A program made the position numbers and the translations under genes. The notes under the pieces are model-generated. The model saw only the letters and a list, made by a program, of their open reading frames with translations, made no database searches and was not told the DNA's origin. Of a stretch of DNA of 64,000 nucleotides, positions 56,505 through 64,000 are shown one piece after another (position 1 is the stretch's first letter; every line of letters begins with the position of its first letter). Source of the DNA: Streptomyces antioxidans (GTDB taxonomy: Bacteria > Actinomycetota > Actinomycetes > Streptomycetales > Streptomycetaceae); NCBI RefSeq assembly GCF_000968685.2, contig NZ_LAKD02000069.1, positions 1 to 64,000 on the forward strand, given 5' to 3'.

Positions 56505-59500
56505 CTACCCCCGCGGCGCCAGCCGCACCCGTACCGCCGTGGTGCCCAGGCGGGGGATGTCCACGAGGATGTCGTCGCCGTCGAGGGCGGCGGGGCCTTC
56601 GGGGTCGCCCAGGTAGGTGGCGCGTTCCGCGGCTGCGACGGGGAAGCCGCAGTGCAGGCGGACCGTGCGCGGCTCCGTGGCGAAGGACTGGAGCCTTACC
56701 AGCAGGTCGACGCCGTCGTCACCCGGCACCGGGGCCGCGTCGCGGATCGCGATGCGCGCGTCGTCCACGGAGAGCAGCGCGAGTTCGGCCGGACGGTCCG
56801 CGCCGGACGCGGCGCCGTGTGCCGGGACGCCGATCAGCGGGTGGTCGACCTCATAGGCGGTGCGCAGGGCCAGCGCCTCGGCGTCGATGCTCCCGCCGCT
56901 CTCGCCCCGTCGGCGGACGCCCACCGCGTACCGGAAGGTGGTGTGAAACGCCTGCTGGGACGGGAAGTTGGTGTCCCAGAGGTTGTTGTGCACCCAGGAG
57001 TAGACCGTGCCGGGCTGGCGCGGTGACGTCGAGTCGGGGAAGGGTGCGTAGGGCAGGGCGATGGTCTCGGGCTCGACCAGCGGCGCGTCCCTGGTGACCC
57101 AGGCGACGGGGCCGCCGTCGTCCGTCAGGGAGACGAACGACCTGATGGCACGCATGTGCTGGGGCGCGCCGGGCACATGCGCGAGGCCGGTGCCGGTCAG
57201 GGCGCCGGTGATCTCGTAGTGCACCGTGGGCCGCGTCAGCGCGAAGGGGAACGCGAGGTACGCGCTCTCCTTCGTCATGGTGGCGGGTTTGTCGAACCGG
57301 TTGTCGATCACCAGATGGGCGTCGTCACGGCCGAGGCTGACCGTGGTGCGGGCCCGGCGGACGCCGTCCGCCGCGTACTCGTAGGTGAGGCGCTGGCCGA
57401 GGGCGTCCTCGACGCGTTCGATGAGCACGGCCGGGCGGGCCAGGGTCCGGGAGCCGAGGAGTTCCAGCTCCTCGCTCACCGTGGTCTTGTTGGCCTGGTG
57501 GTTGTAGCCGCCCGCGGTGGTGTACGTGTCGTAGACGTAACCGTTGAAGCCGACGACGGCGTCCTGGTCGACCAGTTCGCGGCCGGTGGCCTTCTCGACC
57601 AGGCTCGCCACACAGGCCCTGGTCAGGTCGATACGGACGCGCAGGTGGCCGTTCTCCAGGAGCAGGTCCTCGGCGCTGGGCAGGGGCACGGCGCGCGCTG
57701 TGCGCCGCTCCTCGCCCTCCTCGCCTTCCCCGTCCCCGTCGAGGCGGAGAGGGACCGGGGACGCCACCCCCGTGCCGCTCCGCTCACCGGTCACCGCCAC
57801 ATCCAGCCGTACGAGGCCGAACGGCGGCACATCGGGCACCCGGATGTGCAGCCACCGCCCGGCGTCCCGGTGGACGGGGTTGGTCTGCGCCTCCTGGACG
57901 ACCGGCAGCTCCGCGCCGGTGCGGCCGTCGGTCACCGCGACCTCGCTCGTGAGCGGGACCCGGCTCTCGCGCAGGAACACCGTCACGACCGAGCTGCGCG
58001 TGACGGCCGTGGTGTTGACGGCCCAGTACGTCGCGTCGGCGCCGGCTGCGGCGGGCAGTACGGCGCCCAGCGCGGCCGAGGCGTGGTCGAGGAAGGTGTC
58101 CGCGTCGTTGTCGCCGTGCAGCGCGTATCCGTACTTCCAGTGCCACTGTTGCTCGCCCGACTCACCGCCCGCGTCCCCGTGGGTCCATGGGTCGGCCGCG
58201 CCCCAGGTGTGCTCGTTGAACAGGGATACCGACCGGTACACCTGGTCCGCGCCGCCGCGGGCGGCGGTCGCCAGTTCGGGCGTGGGCCCGGCGGGGGAGG
58301 CCAGGGCCGCGATGCCGTACAGGGTCGCGGCGTCGGTGACGGTGGACTGGGCGCGGCGCACCATGGCCTGGGGCCGGGCACCCGAGCCGACGCCCTCGAC
58401 CCACCAGTCGCCCCAGTCGCCCTCGAAGGCGGGGATGGCGTCGCCGAGGCGGGCCTCGGCGTCGGTGAAGAAGTCGGTGTTCGTGGACAGCCGCAGCCGG
58501 GGGCTGTCCCAGGTCTCGTTCCAGCGGCGCACGGTCTCGGCGAGGATCAGCCGCGGCGGTGCGTTGTCCCCGAAGTGGCCCTGCACCCTCAGGTGCAGCA
58601 CATCCCACGGGTAGGGCTCGCGCTCGCCCGGCGCGGGGGCCGGTGAGCCCAGGAGCTCGGGCGGGAACGGGTAGGGGTTGGTCGCGAGCGACGTCAGATA
58701 CGCGGGCAGCAGGTCGTCCACCATGGCGTAGGAGGTGTCGAAGCCGAGGACGGGCCCCTCCATATAGGCCAGGCCGTGGGGGCTGTCGGTCATCCACACC
58801 AGCACCTCCTTGCCCGACGGGGCGCGCCACCGGAACAGCCGCGGCAGCCGCGCCCCGCCGTTGGTGGTGGGCACCGAGCGCCCGGCCCAGTTGTGCGCCA
58901 CCGACAGATAGCGCACGCCCAGGGGGGCCAGCGCGTCCGGCAGCCCGGCGACGGAGCCGGGCACATCGGTCTGCATGGCCGAGCGGAAGTCGATCCCGTA
59001 CGCGTCCCGCACCCGGCGGGCCGGGCGCAGCAGTTCGTGGAGTTCGTCGGTGGAACAGGTGTCGCTGTGGAGGTTGTACGGCATGGCCGTCAGCTCGATC
59101 TGGCCCGCCCGTACCCGCTCGATGAACTCCGCGACCCGCTCCCGCGGCCGGACGGCGGCCCACTGCTCGAACGACCACAGCGACTCCACGGCCCACCGGA
59201 ACCTGGCGTCGTCGGGCCAGCCGTCGGTGGTGCGCGTCAGCTCGAGGCAGGAGTCGAGGAAGGCGACGTGTTCCCCGAGGACCGTGCCCTGCGGATCGGT
59301 GTAGCCGATGTCCAGGTGCGAGTGGTGGACCAGGTGGATCGTCCAGTCCCGCGGTGGTTCCAGCGCGAAGGCGAGCACCGCGGACGCGTCACCGTTGCGG
59401 GCCTCGATGCGCACATCGCGGCGGTCGCGCTCCAGGGGGAGCATCAGGCGCGGTCCGCCGGGCGCGGGCAGCACCTCGGCGGGCACCCGGCCCCGGCCCG

Positions 59501-59741
59501 CGATCTCCACGTCGAAGGTCCACCCGTCGTGGTCCGGCGCGTCGCCCGATACGAGGATGCGCACCGCGCGCCGGGCACCGGCGCCATCGCGGCGTACGAG
59601 GTGTTCCGGCAGGGCCCGCAGCTCCGTGGTACCGGCCCGCGTGGTGGCGGTGGCAGTGGTGGCGACGGCGAGGCCGATCATGCTCGTCCGGGCCTTGTCG
59701 GTGGACCAGCGGCGGTCGCGTACGAGGGCGCGCGTCGTCAT
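56505..59741 (-). CDS. Glycoside hydrolase family 38 alpha-mannosidase
   Basis: A 1078-residue alpha-mannosidase. The zinc-binding HHSHLDIGYT is at residues 139-148 (His142, Asp144), the nucleophile is Asp259 in MQTDVPG, and a DWGDWW segment lies near residue 442. A helical domain and large C-terminal beta domains follow, as in the family. No signal peptide is seen, so it is cytoplasmic and acts on imported oligosaccharides. It lies downstream of an ABC sugar importer in the same direction (78 bases after the second permease). With the isomerase gene beyond, the locus suits uptake and use of mannosides such as N-glycan or mannan pieces. Confidence 0.92.
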   Translation of the reverse strand: MTTRALVRDRRWSTDKARTSMIGLAVATTATATTRAGTTELRALPEHLVRRDGAGARRAVRILVSGDAPDHDGWTFDVEIAGRGRVPAEVLPAPGGPRLMLPLERDRRDVRIEARNGDASAVLAFALEPPRDWTIHLVHHSHLDIGYTDPQGTVLGEHVAFLDSCLELTRTTDGWPDDARFRWAVESLWSFEQWAAVRPRERVAEFIERVRAGQIELTAMPYNLHSDTCSTDELHELLRPARRVRDAYGIDFRSAMQTDVPGSVAGLPDALAPLGVRYLSVAHNWAGRSVPTTNGGARLPRLFRWRAPSGKEVLVWMTDSPHGLAYMEGPVLGFDTSYAMVDDLLPAYLTSLATNPYPFPPELLGSPAPAPGEREPYPWDVLHLRVQGHFGDNAPPRLILAETVRRWNETWDSPRLRLSTNTDFFTDAEARLGDAIPAFEGDWGDWWVEGVGSGARPQAMVRRAQSTVTDAATLYGIAALASPAGPTPELATAARGGADQVYRSVSLFNEHTWGAADPWTHGDAGGESGEQQWHWKYGYALHGDNDADTFLDHASAALGAVLPAAAGADATYWAVNTTAVTRSSVVTVFLRESRVPLTSEVAVTDGRTGAELPVVQEAQTNPVHRDAGRWLHIRVPDVPPFGLVRLDVAVTGERSGTGVASPVPLRLDGDGEGEEGEERRTARAVPLPSAEDLLLENGHLRVRIDLTRACVASLVEKATGRELVDQDAVVGFNGYVYDTYTTAGGYNHQANKTTVSEELELLGSRTLARPAVLIERVEDALGQRLTYEYAADGVRRARTTVSLGRDDAHLVIDNRFDKPATMTKESAYLAFPFALTRPTVHYEITGALTGTGLAHVPGAPQHMRAIRSFVSLTDDGGPVAWVTRDAPLVEPETIALPYAPFPDSTSPRQPGTVYSWVHNNLWDTNFPSQQAFHTTFRYAVGVRRRGESGGSIDAEALALRTAYEVDHPLIGVPAHGAASGADRPAELALLSVDDARIAIRDAAPVPGDDGVDLLVRLQSFATEPRTVRLHCGFPVAAAERATYLGDPEGPAALDGDDILVDIPRLGTTAVRVRLAPRG

Positions 59742-59819
59742 AGGTGTCTTCTCTCCCAGGGAGGTTCAGTGGTTCGTTGCGGACCGTGGGCCGCGGGTTC
59801 AGGCCATGAACCCGTGGGT

Positions 59820-60632
59820 TCAGGCCGTGAGCCGCAGGCTGTTGACGAAGAAGCGCTGGAATATGAAGAAGAGGACCACGGTCGGCACCGAGGCGACGAG
59901 CGCGCCCGCGAGCACGACGGGCGGCCCCACCGTGGCGTAGCTGCCGTTGAGGTCGGCGAGCGTGGCCGTCACCGGCCGCACATTCGGGCTGAGCGACAAG
60001 GTGATGCCGAACAGCAGATCGTTCCAGATCCAGGTGAACTGGAAGATGAACGCGGCCAGCAGCGCGTTCCTGGCCAGCGGCAGATGGATGCGCAGGAACA
60101 TCGACAGCCAGTTCACGCCGTCGAGCTGGGCCGCCTCGGAGATTTCCCTCGGCACGGTGAGCATGAAGTTGCGGTTGACGAAGAACGCGAAGGGGATCGT
60201 CAGCGCCACATAGATCAGCAGCATGCCGTACTGGGTGTCGTAGAGGCCGGTGCTGGCGTACCCGCTGAACAGCGGCGACAGAAACGTCTGGAGGGGCAGT
60301 ACGGTGCCGATGAAGATGAACCAGAACCAGAGCCCGGGCCGCCGTACCGGCATCACGGTGACGGCGAACGAGGCGAGTGCCGCGATCACCACCGCCACCG
60401 CCGCCCCGATCACCGCGTAGACCAGGGTGTTGAGCAGTCCCCGCCCGACGTCGGCGCTCTCGAACGCGGTGCGGAGGTTCGCGAACAGCCCCGGTGAGGC
60501 GAACCACCACCGCGGGGATCCGGTGTACTCCTTCGCCGGGGTGAAGGCGTTGACGACGACCAGCCAGGTCGGCACCAGCCACAGCACGGAGACCAGGGTG
60601 ACCAGGACGCCGCGCGCCGTTCGGCCCGTCAT
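59820..60632 (-). CDS. ABC sugar permease, MalG-like
   Basis: A 270-residue inner-membrane protein with six helices. The EAA loop that contacts the ATPase is EISEAAQLDGVNWLSMFLRIHLP near residue 170. The start is the ATG (MTGRTARG) that overlaps the stop of the MalF-like gene by four bases. It forms the channel with the next gene. No ATPase gene is in the window; Streptomyces sugar importers commonly share MsiK. Confidence 0.9.
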   Translation of the reverse strand: MTGRTARGVLVTLVSVLWLVPTWLVVVNAFTPAKEYTGSPRWWFASPGLFANLRTAFESADVGRGLLNTLVYAVIGAAVAVVIAALASFAVTVMPVRRPGLWFWFIFIGTVLPLQTFLSPLFSGYASTGLYDTQYGMLLIYVALTIPFAFFVNRNFMLTVPREISEAAQLDGVNWLSMFLRIHLPLARNALLAAFIFQFTWIWNDLLFGITLSLSPNVRPVTATLADLNGSYATVGPPVVLAGALVASVPTVVLFFIFQRFFVNSLRLTA

Positions 60633-61585
60633 ACGGCATCGCCCGACCGCTGCCGCACCTGTTGCCGCAGGTAGAGCCAGGAGGCGGCGATGACGACGAC
60701 CGTAAGGACGACGGAGACGGCCGCACCGTAGCCGTATCTGTTGAGGGTGAAGGTCTGCCGGTACATCGTGAGCGCGAGCGTCTCGGAGGCCGTTCCCGGG
60801 CCGCCCTGGGTGAGCAGCCACACGATGTCGAAGGTCTTGAGGCTGTTGACGATGGACATGCCCACCACCACGACGGTCATCGGCCGCAGCTGCGGCACGA
60901 TCACGCGCAGGAACAGCTGGAGGCCCCGCGCGCCGTCGATCCGGGCGGCCTCGATGGTGTCCTGGGGAATGGTCTGGAGCCCGATCAGGAACAGGATCAG
61001 GGAGGCCCCGGTCGCCTGCCATGTCGTCGCCACGATCATGACGAGGGTGTTCAACGGCCAGTGCAGCAGCCACTCCTGCTGCCAGCCGCCGAGCCCGACC
61101 GCGCCCAGCGTCTGGTTGACCGCCCCGTCGCTCCTCAGCAGGAACGTCCACAGCAGCGCCGTCGCCGAACCGGAGAGCGCGTACGGGATGACCACGGCGG
61201 TACGGGCCACCGCGCCCCAGCGCATCGAGTGGGTCAGCACCGCGAGGAGCAGGCCGAGCAGCACGGGGAGGACCAGCGTGCCCGCCACCCAGAGCACGGT
61301 GTTCAGCAGCGACCGGCCGAAGTCGGGGTCGGTGAACAGCGCGGTGTAGTTGGACAGGCCGACGAAGCGCGCGGTGATGCCGTTGTCGTCGAAGAGGCTG
61401 CGCCACGCGGTGACCAGGAAGGGCACGACCAGAAGCAGCAGGACCAGCGCCACGGCGGGCGCCAGGAACGCGCCCACCCAGGCGGCGGCGCGGAAGCGGG
61501 CGGAGCGCGGATCGGGAGCGAGGGGTTCGGGCCGGTGCGGCCCCGTTCGGCTGGCTGCCTGGTCGGCAGTGGTCAGGACGTCCAC
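60629..61585 (-). CDS. ABC sugar permease, MalF-like
   Basis: A 318-residue inner-membrane protein with six helices and a EAARIDGARGLQLFLRVIVPQ loop near residue 225. The GTG start (VDVLTTADQ) has AAGGAG eight bases upstream and overlaps the binding-protein gene by 13 bases. It partners the MalG-like protein. Confidence 0.88.
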   Translation of the reverse strand: MDVLTTADQAASRTGPHRPEPLAPDPRSARFRAAAWVGAFLAPAVALVLLLLVVPFLVTAWRSLFDDNGITARFVGLSNYTALFTDPDFGRSLLNTVLWVAGTLVLPVLLGLLLAVLTHSMRWGAVARTAVVIPYALSGSATALLWTFLLRSDGAVNQTLGAVGLGGWQQEWLLHWPLNTLVMIVATTWQATGASLILFLIGLQTIPQDTIEAARIDGARGLQLFLRVIVPQLRPMTVVVVGMSIVNSLKTFDIVWLLTQGGPGTASETLALTMYRQTFTLNRYGYGAAVSVVLTVVVIAASWLYLRQQVRQRSGDAV

Positions 61586-62925
61586 ACCTTCCACTCCTTG
61601 TCGGCTCGGTGCTGCATGTTCGCCAGGGTCCGCGTCGCCTTCGCGGGCGTGGGGTCGATCATGAAGGCGCTCAGGTCCTGGACGTTCCCCTCGATCAGTA
61701 CCGGGGGCGATGCCTCCCAGTAGCGGATGGCCTGCTTCGGCCGTTCCCTTCGCACCTGGGCGGCGATCTGGCGCACCGTGCCGACGTTCGGCACCACGCC
61801 CGGGTCGGCCGAGGTGTCCCGCAGGAAGCCCGTCCACGCCGTCTGGACCGCAGGGTTGAGCCAGGCGCGGGCCACGGCGAGGGCGGCGCCGCGCTTGTGG
61901 GCCTGCGCCGACACCGCCAGCACCCCGCTCTCCACGAGCACCGAGCGCTCGCCGCCCGGCGGCGGGGGCAGCAGGAACGCCCCGAGGTCGGCGTCCTTGA
62001 CCCCGGCGTCGAGGAACGCCCCGGTGTTCCAGGAGCCGTAGAGGCACATGGCGGTGCGGCCCCGCGCGAACTGGCCGGGGACGTCCGTGGCCGACGCGTC
62101 GGCCGAGGAGAACGCGCCCCGCCGGTACAGATCACTCCACAGGGCCATCGCGCGCCGGCACACCCCGTCCGTGTACGAGGCCCTGCCCGCCGTGAGTTCG
62201 AGGTAGAAGCGGTGGTCGAGCCCGTTGACCAGCTGCTGGAACCAGATCGAGGACTCCCAGGTGGTCGCCCCGCCGGAGGCGATCGGCGTGATGCCCTTGG
62301 CGTGGGCGGCGTCCACGACGTCGAGGAACCGCTGCCATGTCGTCGGCACGTCCACGCCGAGCCGCCTGAAGACGGACCGGCTGTAGAAGACCACGTAGTA
62401 CGACTTGTAGAGCGGGACGCCGTACTGTCTGCCCTCGTGGCTGAAGGACGCGCGCAGCGCGGTGTCGTCGCTCCAGCCGTGCCGGGCCGCCTCGTCCCAG
62501 GCGTCGGTGACATCGGCGAGGATCCCGGCGCGGGCGATGTCGCGCAGCCGGTACCCGTTCCACCACTTCAGGAGGTCCGCCGTGGAGTCGGTCTGCGCCG
62601 ACATCCGCACGATCTGCTGGTAGTTGCTGACGTTGGGAACCGCCCGCGGCGCGAGCCGGTAGCCGGACAGTGGCCGCAACTTCCGGCCCGCCGCCCGGAA
62701 ACCCGGCGACCAGGTGGGGTTGTCGTTGAACACCGAGACCACGTCGGCGGGCGCGGGCCGACTCATCGAACCCCGTGCGCACGCGCTGAGGCCAAGGCTG
62801 GCGACGGCCGCGGAAGAGGCGGCCAGCAACCGGCGCCGACTCGTCCGCGGTGCCGTATCGGTTGGCCTGCGCGCCACGTCGGTTGGCCTGTGCGCCCTGT
62901 CGATTGGCATGTCGACCGACCCCAT
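61573..62925 (-). CDS. Sugar-binding lipoprotein of the ABC importer
   Basis: A 450-residue family 1 binding protein. The N-terminus has SRRRLLAASSAAVASLGLSAC, a twin-arginine-like signal with lipobox LSAC, so it is a lipoprotein outside the membrane. YGVPLYKSYYVVFYSRSVFRRLG and FARGRTAMCLYGSWNTG are typical strands. Before the signal is a run of short repeats (RPTD). It is the first gene of the importer operon. It delivers mannosides or other oligosaccharides to the permeases, by context. Confidence 0.9.
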   Translation of the reverse strand: MGSVDMPIDRAHRPTDVARRPTDTAPRTSRRRLLAASSAAVASLGLSACARGSMSRPAPADVVSVFNDNPTWSPGFRAAGRKLRPLSGYRLAPRAVPNVSNYQQIVRMSAQTDSTADLLKWWNGYRLRDIARAGILADVTDAWDEAARHGWSDDTALRASFSHEGRQYGVPLYKSYYVVFYSRSVFRRLGVDVPTTWQRFLDVVDAAHAKGITPIASGGATTWESSIWFQQLVNGLDHRFYLELTAGRASYTDGVCRRAMALWSDLYRRGAFSSADASATDVPGQFARGRTAMCLYGSWNTGAFLDAGVKDADLGAFLLPPPPGGERSVLVESGVLAVSAQAHKRGAALAVARAWLNPAVQTAWTGFLRDTSADPGVVPNVGTVRQIAAQVRRERPKQAIRYWEASPPVLIEGNVQDLSAFMIDPTPAKATRTLANMQHRADKEWKVWTS

Positions 62926-62960
62926 CTGACCCCCTCGTCACGGAATCACCGACCTGGTAA

Positions 62961-62974
62961 GTTATCGGTAACGT
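62961..62974. promoter_or_regulatory. Operator-like site between the divergent mannoside genes
   Basis: GTTATCGGTAACGT contains a 12-base near-palindrome (GTTA and TAAC arms) midway between the importer and isomerase genes. A perfect 8-base palindrome CGTTAACG lies at 63005-63012. The reverse complement of most of the first site, ACGTTACCGATA, recurs inside the isomerase gene near 63784-63795. Probably binding sites for a sugar-responsive repressor. Confidence 0.5.
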
Positions 62975-63032
62975 ACAGGCGTGCAGGTGGTTTGAAAAGA
63001 CGCGCGTTAACGTATCTCACGGGATTGGTGAC

Positions 63033-64000
63033 ATGGACGAGAGTCCGCAGGTCAAGGTGGAGGCACCGCCGCAGTACGATCCGACACCGTGCTATCCGGT
63101 CCTCGCCGACGCGGTCGCCGTCGGCTGGTCCGACGCCGTCGGGACGCTCCCGAAGGGCACCCGGGTCCTCGCCGTGGACGGCCCCGCGGTACTGGACTGG
63201 GCCGCCGTCGCCGCCGGGCTGCGCGCGGCGTTCGAGGGCGGGGGCGCCCGGGGGGACGGGCGATCACGGGAAGGCGGGCCCGGCCGGGAGGGCCGGTCCG
63301 GCCGGGTGGAGTTCGCGGATGTGCGGACGGCGGTGCGCGACTGGGAGACGGTGCGGCGGCTCACGGACTCCGATGAGCTGCGGGACGACCCCGACTTCGC
63401 GCGGCTGGCCGGTGGCGACCTCGCCGACCTGATGGACCCGCGGGCCCTGGCGGCGCTCGCCGACCTGGACGAATGCGGCGCGGGCGAGACTGGCGCGGGC
63501 GAGTCCGGCGCGGGCGAGACTGGCGCGGGCGCATCCGCCCCAGCTCGGGGCGGAGTCCTGCGCATCCTGCTCGGGCCCGGCGCAGCCCTCGCGGACTCCG
63601 ACGTCCTGTGGTGGGCCGACCTGCCGAAGCGTTATGCGGAGGCGGCGGTCAAGCACGGCCGGGGCCGCAACCTCGCGGCACCCGAGGGCGAGCCGCCCAC
63701 CCTGCGGCGGCTGCTCTACATCGACTGGCCGCTGCTCGACCGCCATCGCGACCGTATGGCGGAGCGGATCGACCGATGGATCGACGTTACCGATACCGTC
63801 GCCCCGACGTCGATCGGCGGGCGGGCACTGCGCGAGACCTGCCGGTCGCTTGCCACCCGCCCCTTCCGCACCCGGCCGACCTTCAACTCGACGCCCTGGG
63901 GCGGGCACTGGGCACAGGAGACGCTCGGTCACAACCCGGACGCGGAGAACACGGCGCTCGGCTACGAGCTGATCGCGCCGGAGAGCGGTGTCCTGCTCGG
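63033..64000 (+). CDS. manA: Class I mannose-6-phosphate isomerase, 3' end cut by window
   Basis: The first 322 codons are present. The N-terminal part is a kinase-like region common in actinobacterial members (PKGTRVLAVDGPAVLDWAAVAAGL, then DVLWWADLPKRYAEAAV and LLYIDWPLLDRHRD). The isomerase part begins with RPTFNSTPWGGHWAQETLG. Four GAGET-like repeats lie at about residues 149-168, coded by 15-base DNA repeats (63477-63536). It would turn mannose-6-phosphate into fructose-6-phosphate, completing use of mannose released by the mannosidase. Confidence 0.85.
   Translation, partial: MDESPQVKVEAPPQYDPTPCYPVLADAVAVGWSDAVGTLPKGTRVLAVDGPAVLDWAAVAAGLRAAFEGGGARGDGRSREGGPGREGRSGRVEFADVRTAVRDWETVRRLTDSDELRDDPDFARLAGGDLADLMDPRALAALADLDECGAGETGAGESGAGETGAGASAPARGGVLRILLGPGAALADSDVLWWADLPKRYAEAAVKHGRGRNLAAPEGEPPTLRRLLYIDWPLLDRHRDRMAERIDRWIDVTDTVAPTSIGGRALRETCRSLATRPFRTRPTFNSTPWGGHWAQETLGHNPDAENTALGYELIAPESGVLL

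Noticed and set aside
1..64000. CRISPR arrays, tRNA or rRNA genes, insertion sequences, prophage or integrative element ends
   Set aside because: No spaced identical repeats with unique spacers, no cloverleaf or ribosomal sequence, and no transposase or integrase gene was recognised. The tandem repeats seen are short and contiguous.

Overview
The window looks like a piece of a Streptomyces chromosome. Base composition is very GC-rich with G/C at nearly every third codon position, GTG and TTG starts are common, and there are several predicted leaderless promoters. The gene families also fit: an FbiC-type F420 synthase, an XRE/DUF397 pair, GPP34, a PknG-like kinase with its membrane partner, and Ku with split LigD. 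I saw no rRNA, tRNA, CRISPR array, insertion sequence or classical antibiotic gene cluster.

Layout. 1-4.0 kb: a luciferase-like flavin monooxygenase and a D-aminoacylase-type amidohydrolase, each with a short tandem repeat at its stop codon, then an O-methyltransferase behind an operator-like palindrome. 4.0-13.1 kb: a Tat-exported PHP-type metallohydrolase, fbiC, a large STAND-like NTPase/TPR protein and an ADP-ribosylglycohydrolase. 13.1-22.6 kb: a sodium/solute symporter, the DUF397 and XRE genes (order as in the Scr1/Scr2 pair of S. coelicolor), GPP34, a membrane D-Ala-D-Ala carboxypeptidase with a long disordered N-terminus, and a polytopic membrane protein.

22.6-30.7 kb (minus strand) is the most interesting block: a tightly packed five-gene operon of trypsin-like protease, PknG-like kinase, von Willebrand A protein, GlnX-like four-helix membrane protein and solute-binding protein. 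It recalls the mycobacterial GlnH-GlnX-PknG amino-acid sensing system with two extra partners. 31.2-37.3 kb: two signal-less IPT/TIG repeat proteins, a ribosomal-protection GTPase of the Tet(M)/Otr(A) type, and a divergent TetR/NmrA pair. 37.4-40.6 kb: a bacterial NHEJ locus, Ku divergent from split LigD polymerase and ligase genes. 40.5-42.4 kb: a D-cysteine desulfhydrase/ACC-deaminase-like enzyme and a methyltransferase.

42.6-46.1 kb: a carnitine-to-glycine-betaine operon (cdhC-cdhA-cdhB order) below a regulator that fuses an XRE helix-turn-helix to a TetR domain. 46.2-56.5 kb is mixed accessory content: a Ser/Thr kinase with a lectin-like ectodomain, an epoxide-hydrolase-like enzyme, an FG-GAP protein, a cupin gene overlapping a GNAT pseudogene, an NTF2-like protein, a LysE exporter, a RibD-like reductase, an XRE regulator with two small orphan genes, and a methyltransferase. 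56.5-64 kb: a mannoside-use locus of GH38 alpha-mannosidase plus an ABC importer (two permeases, lipoprotein), divergent from a class I mannose-6-phosphate isomerase gene cut by the window edge.
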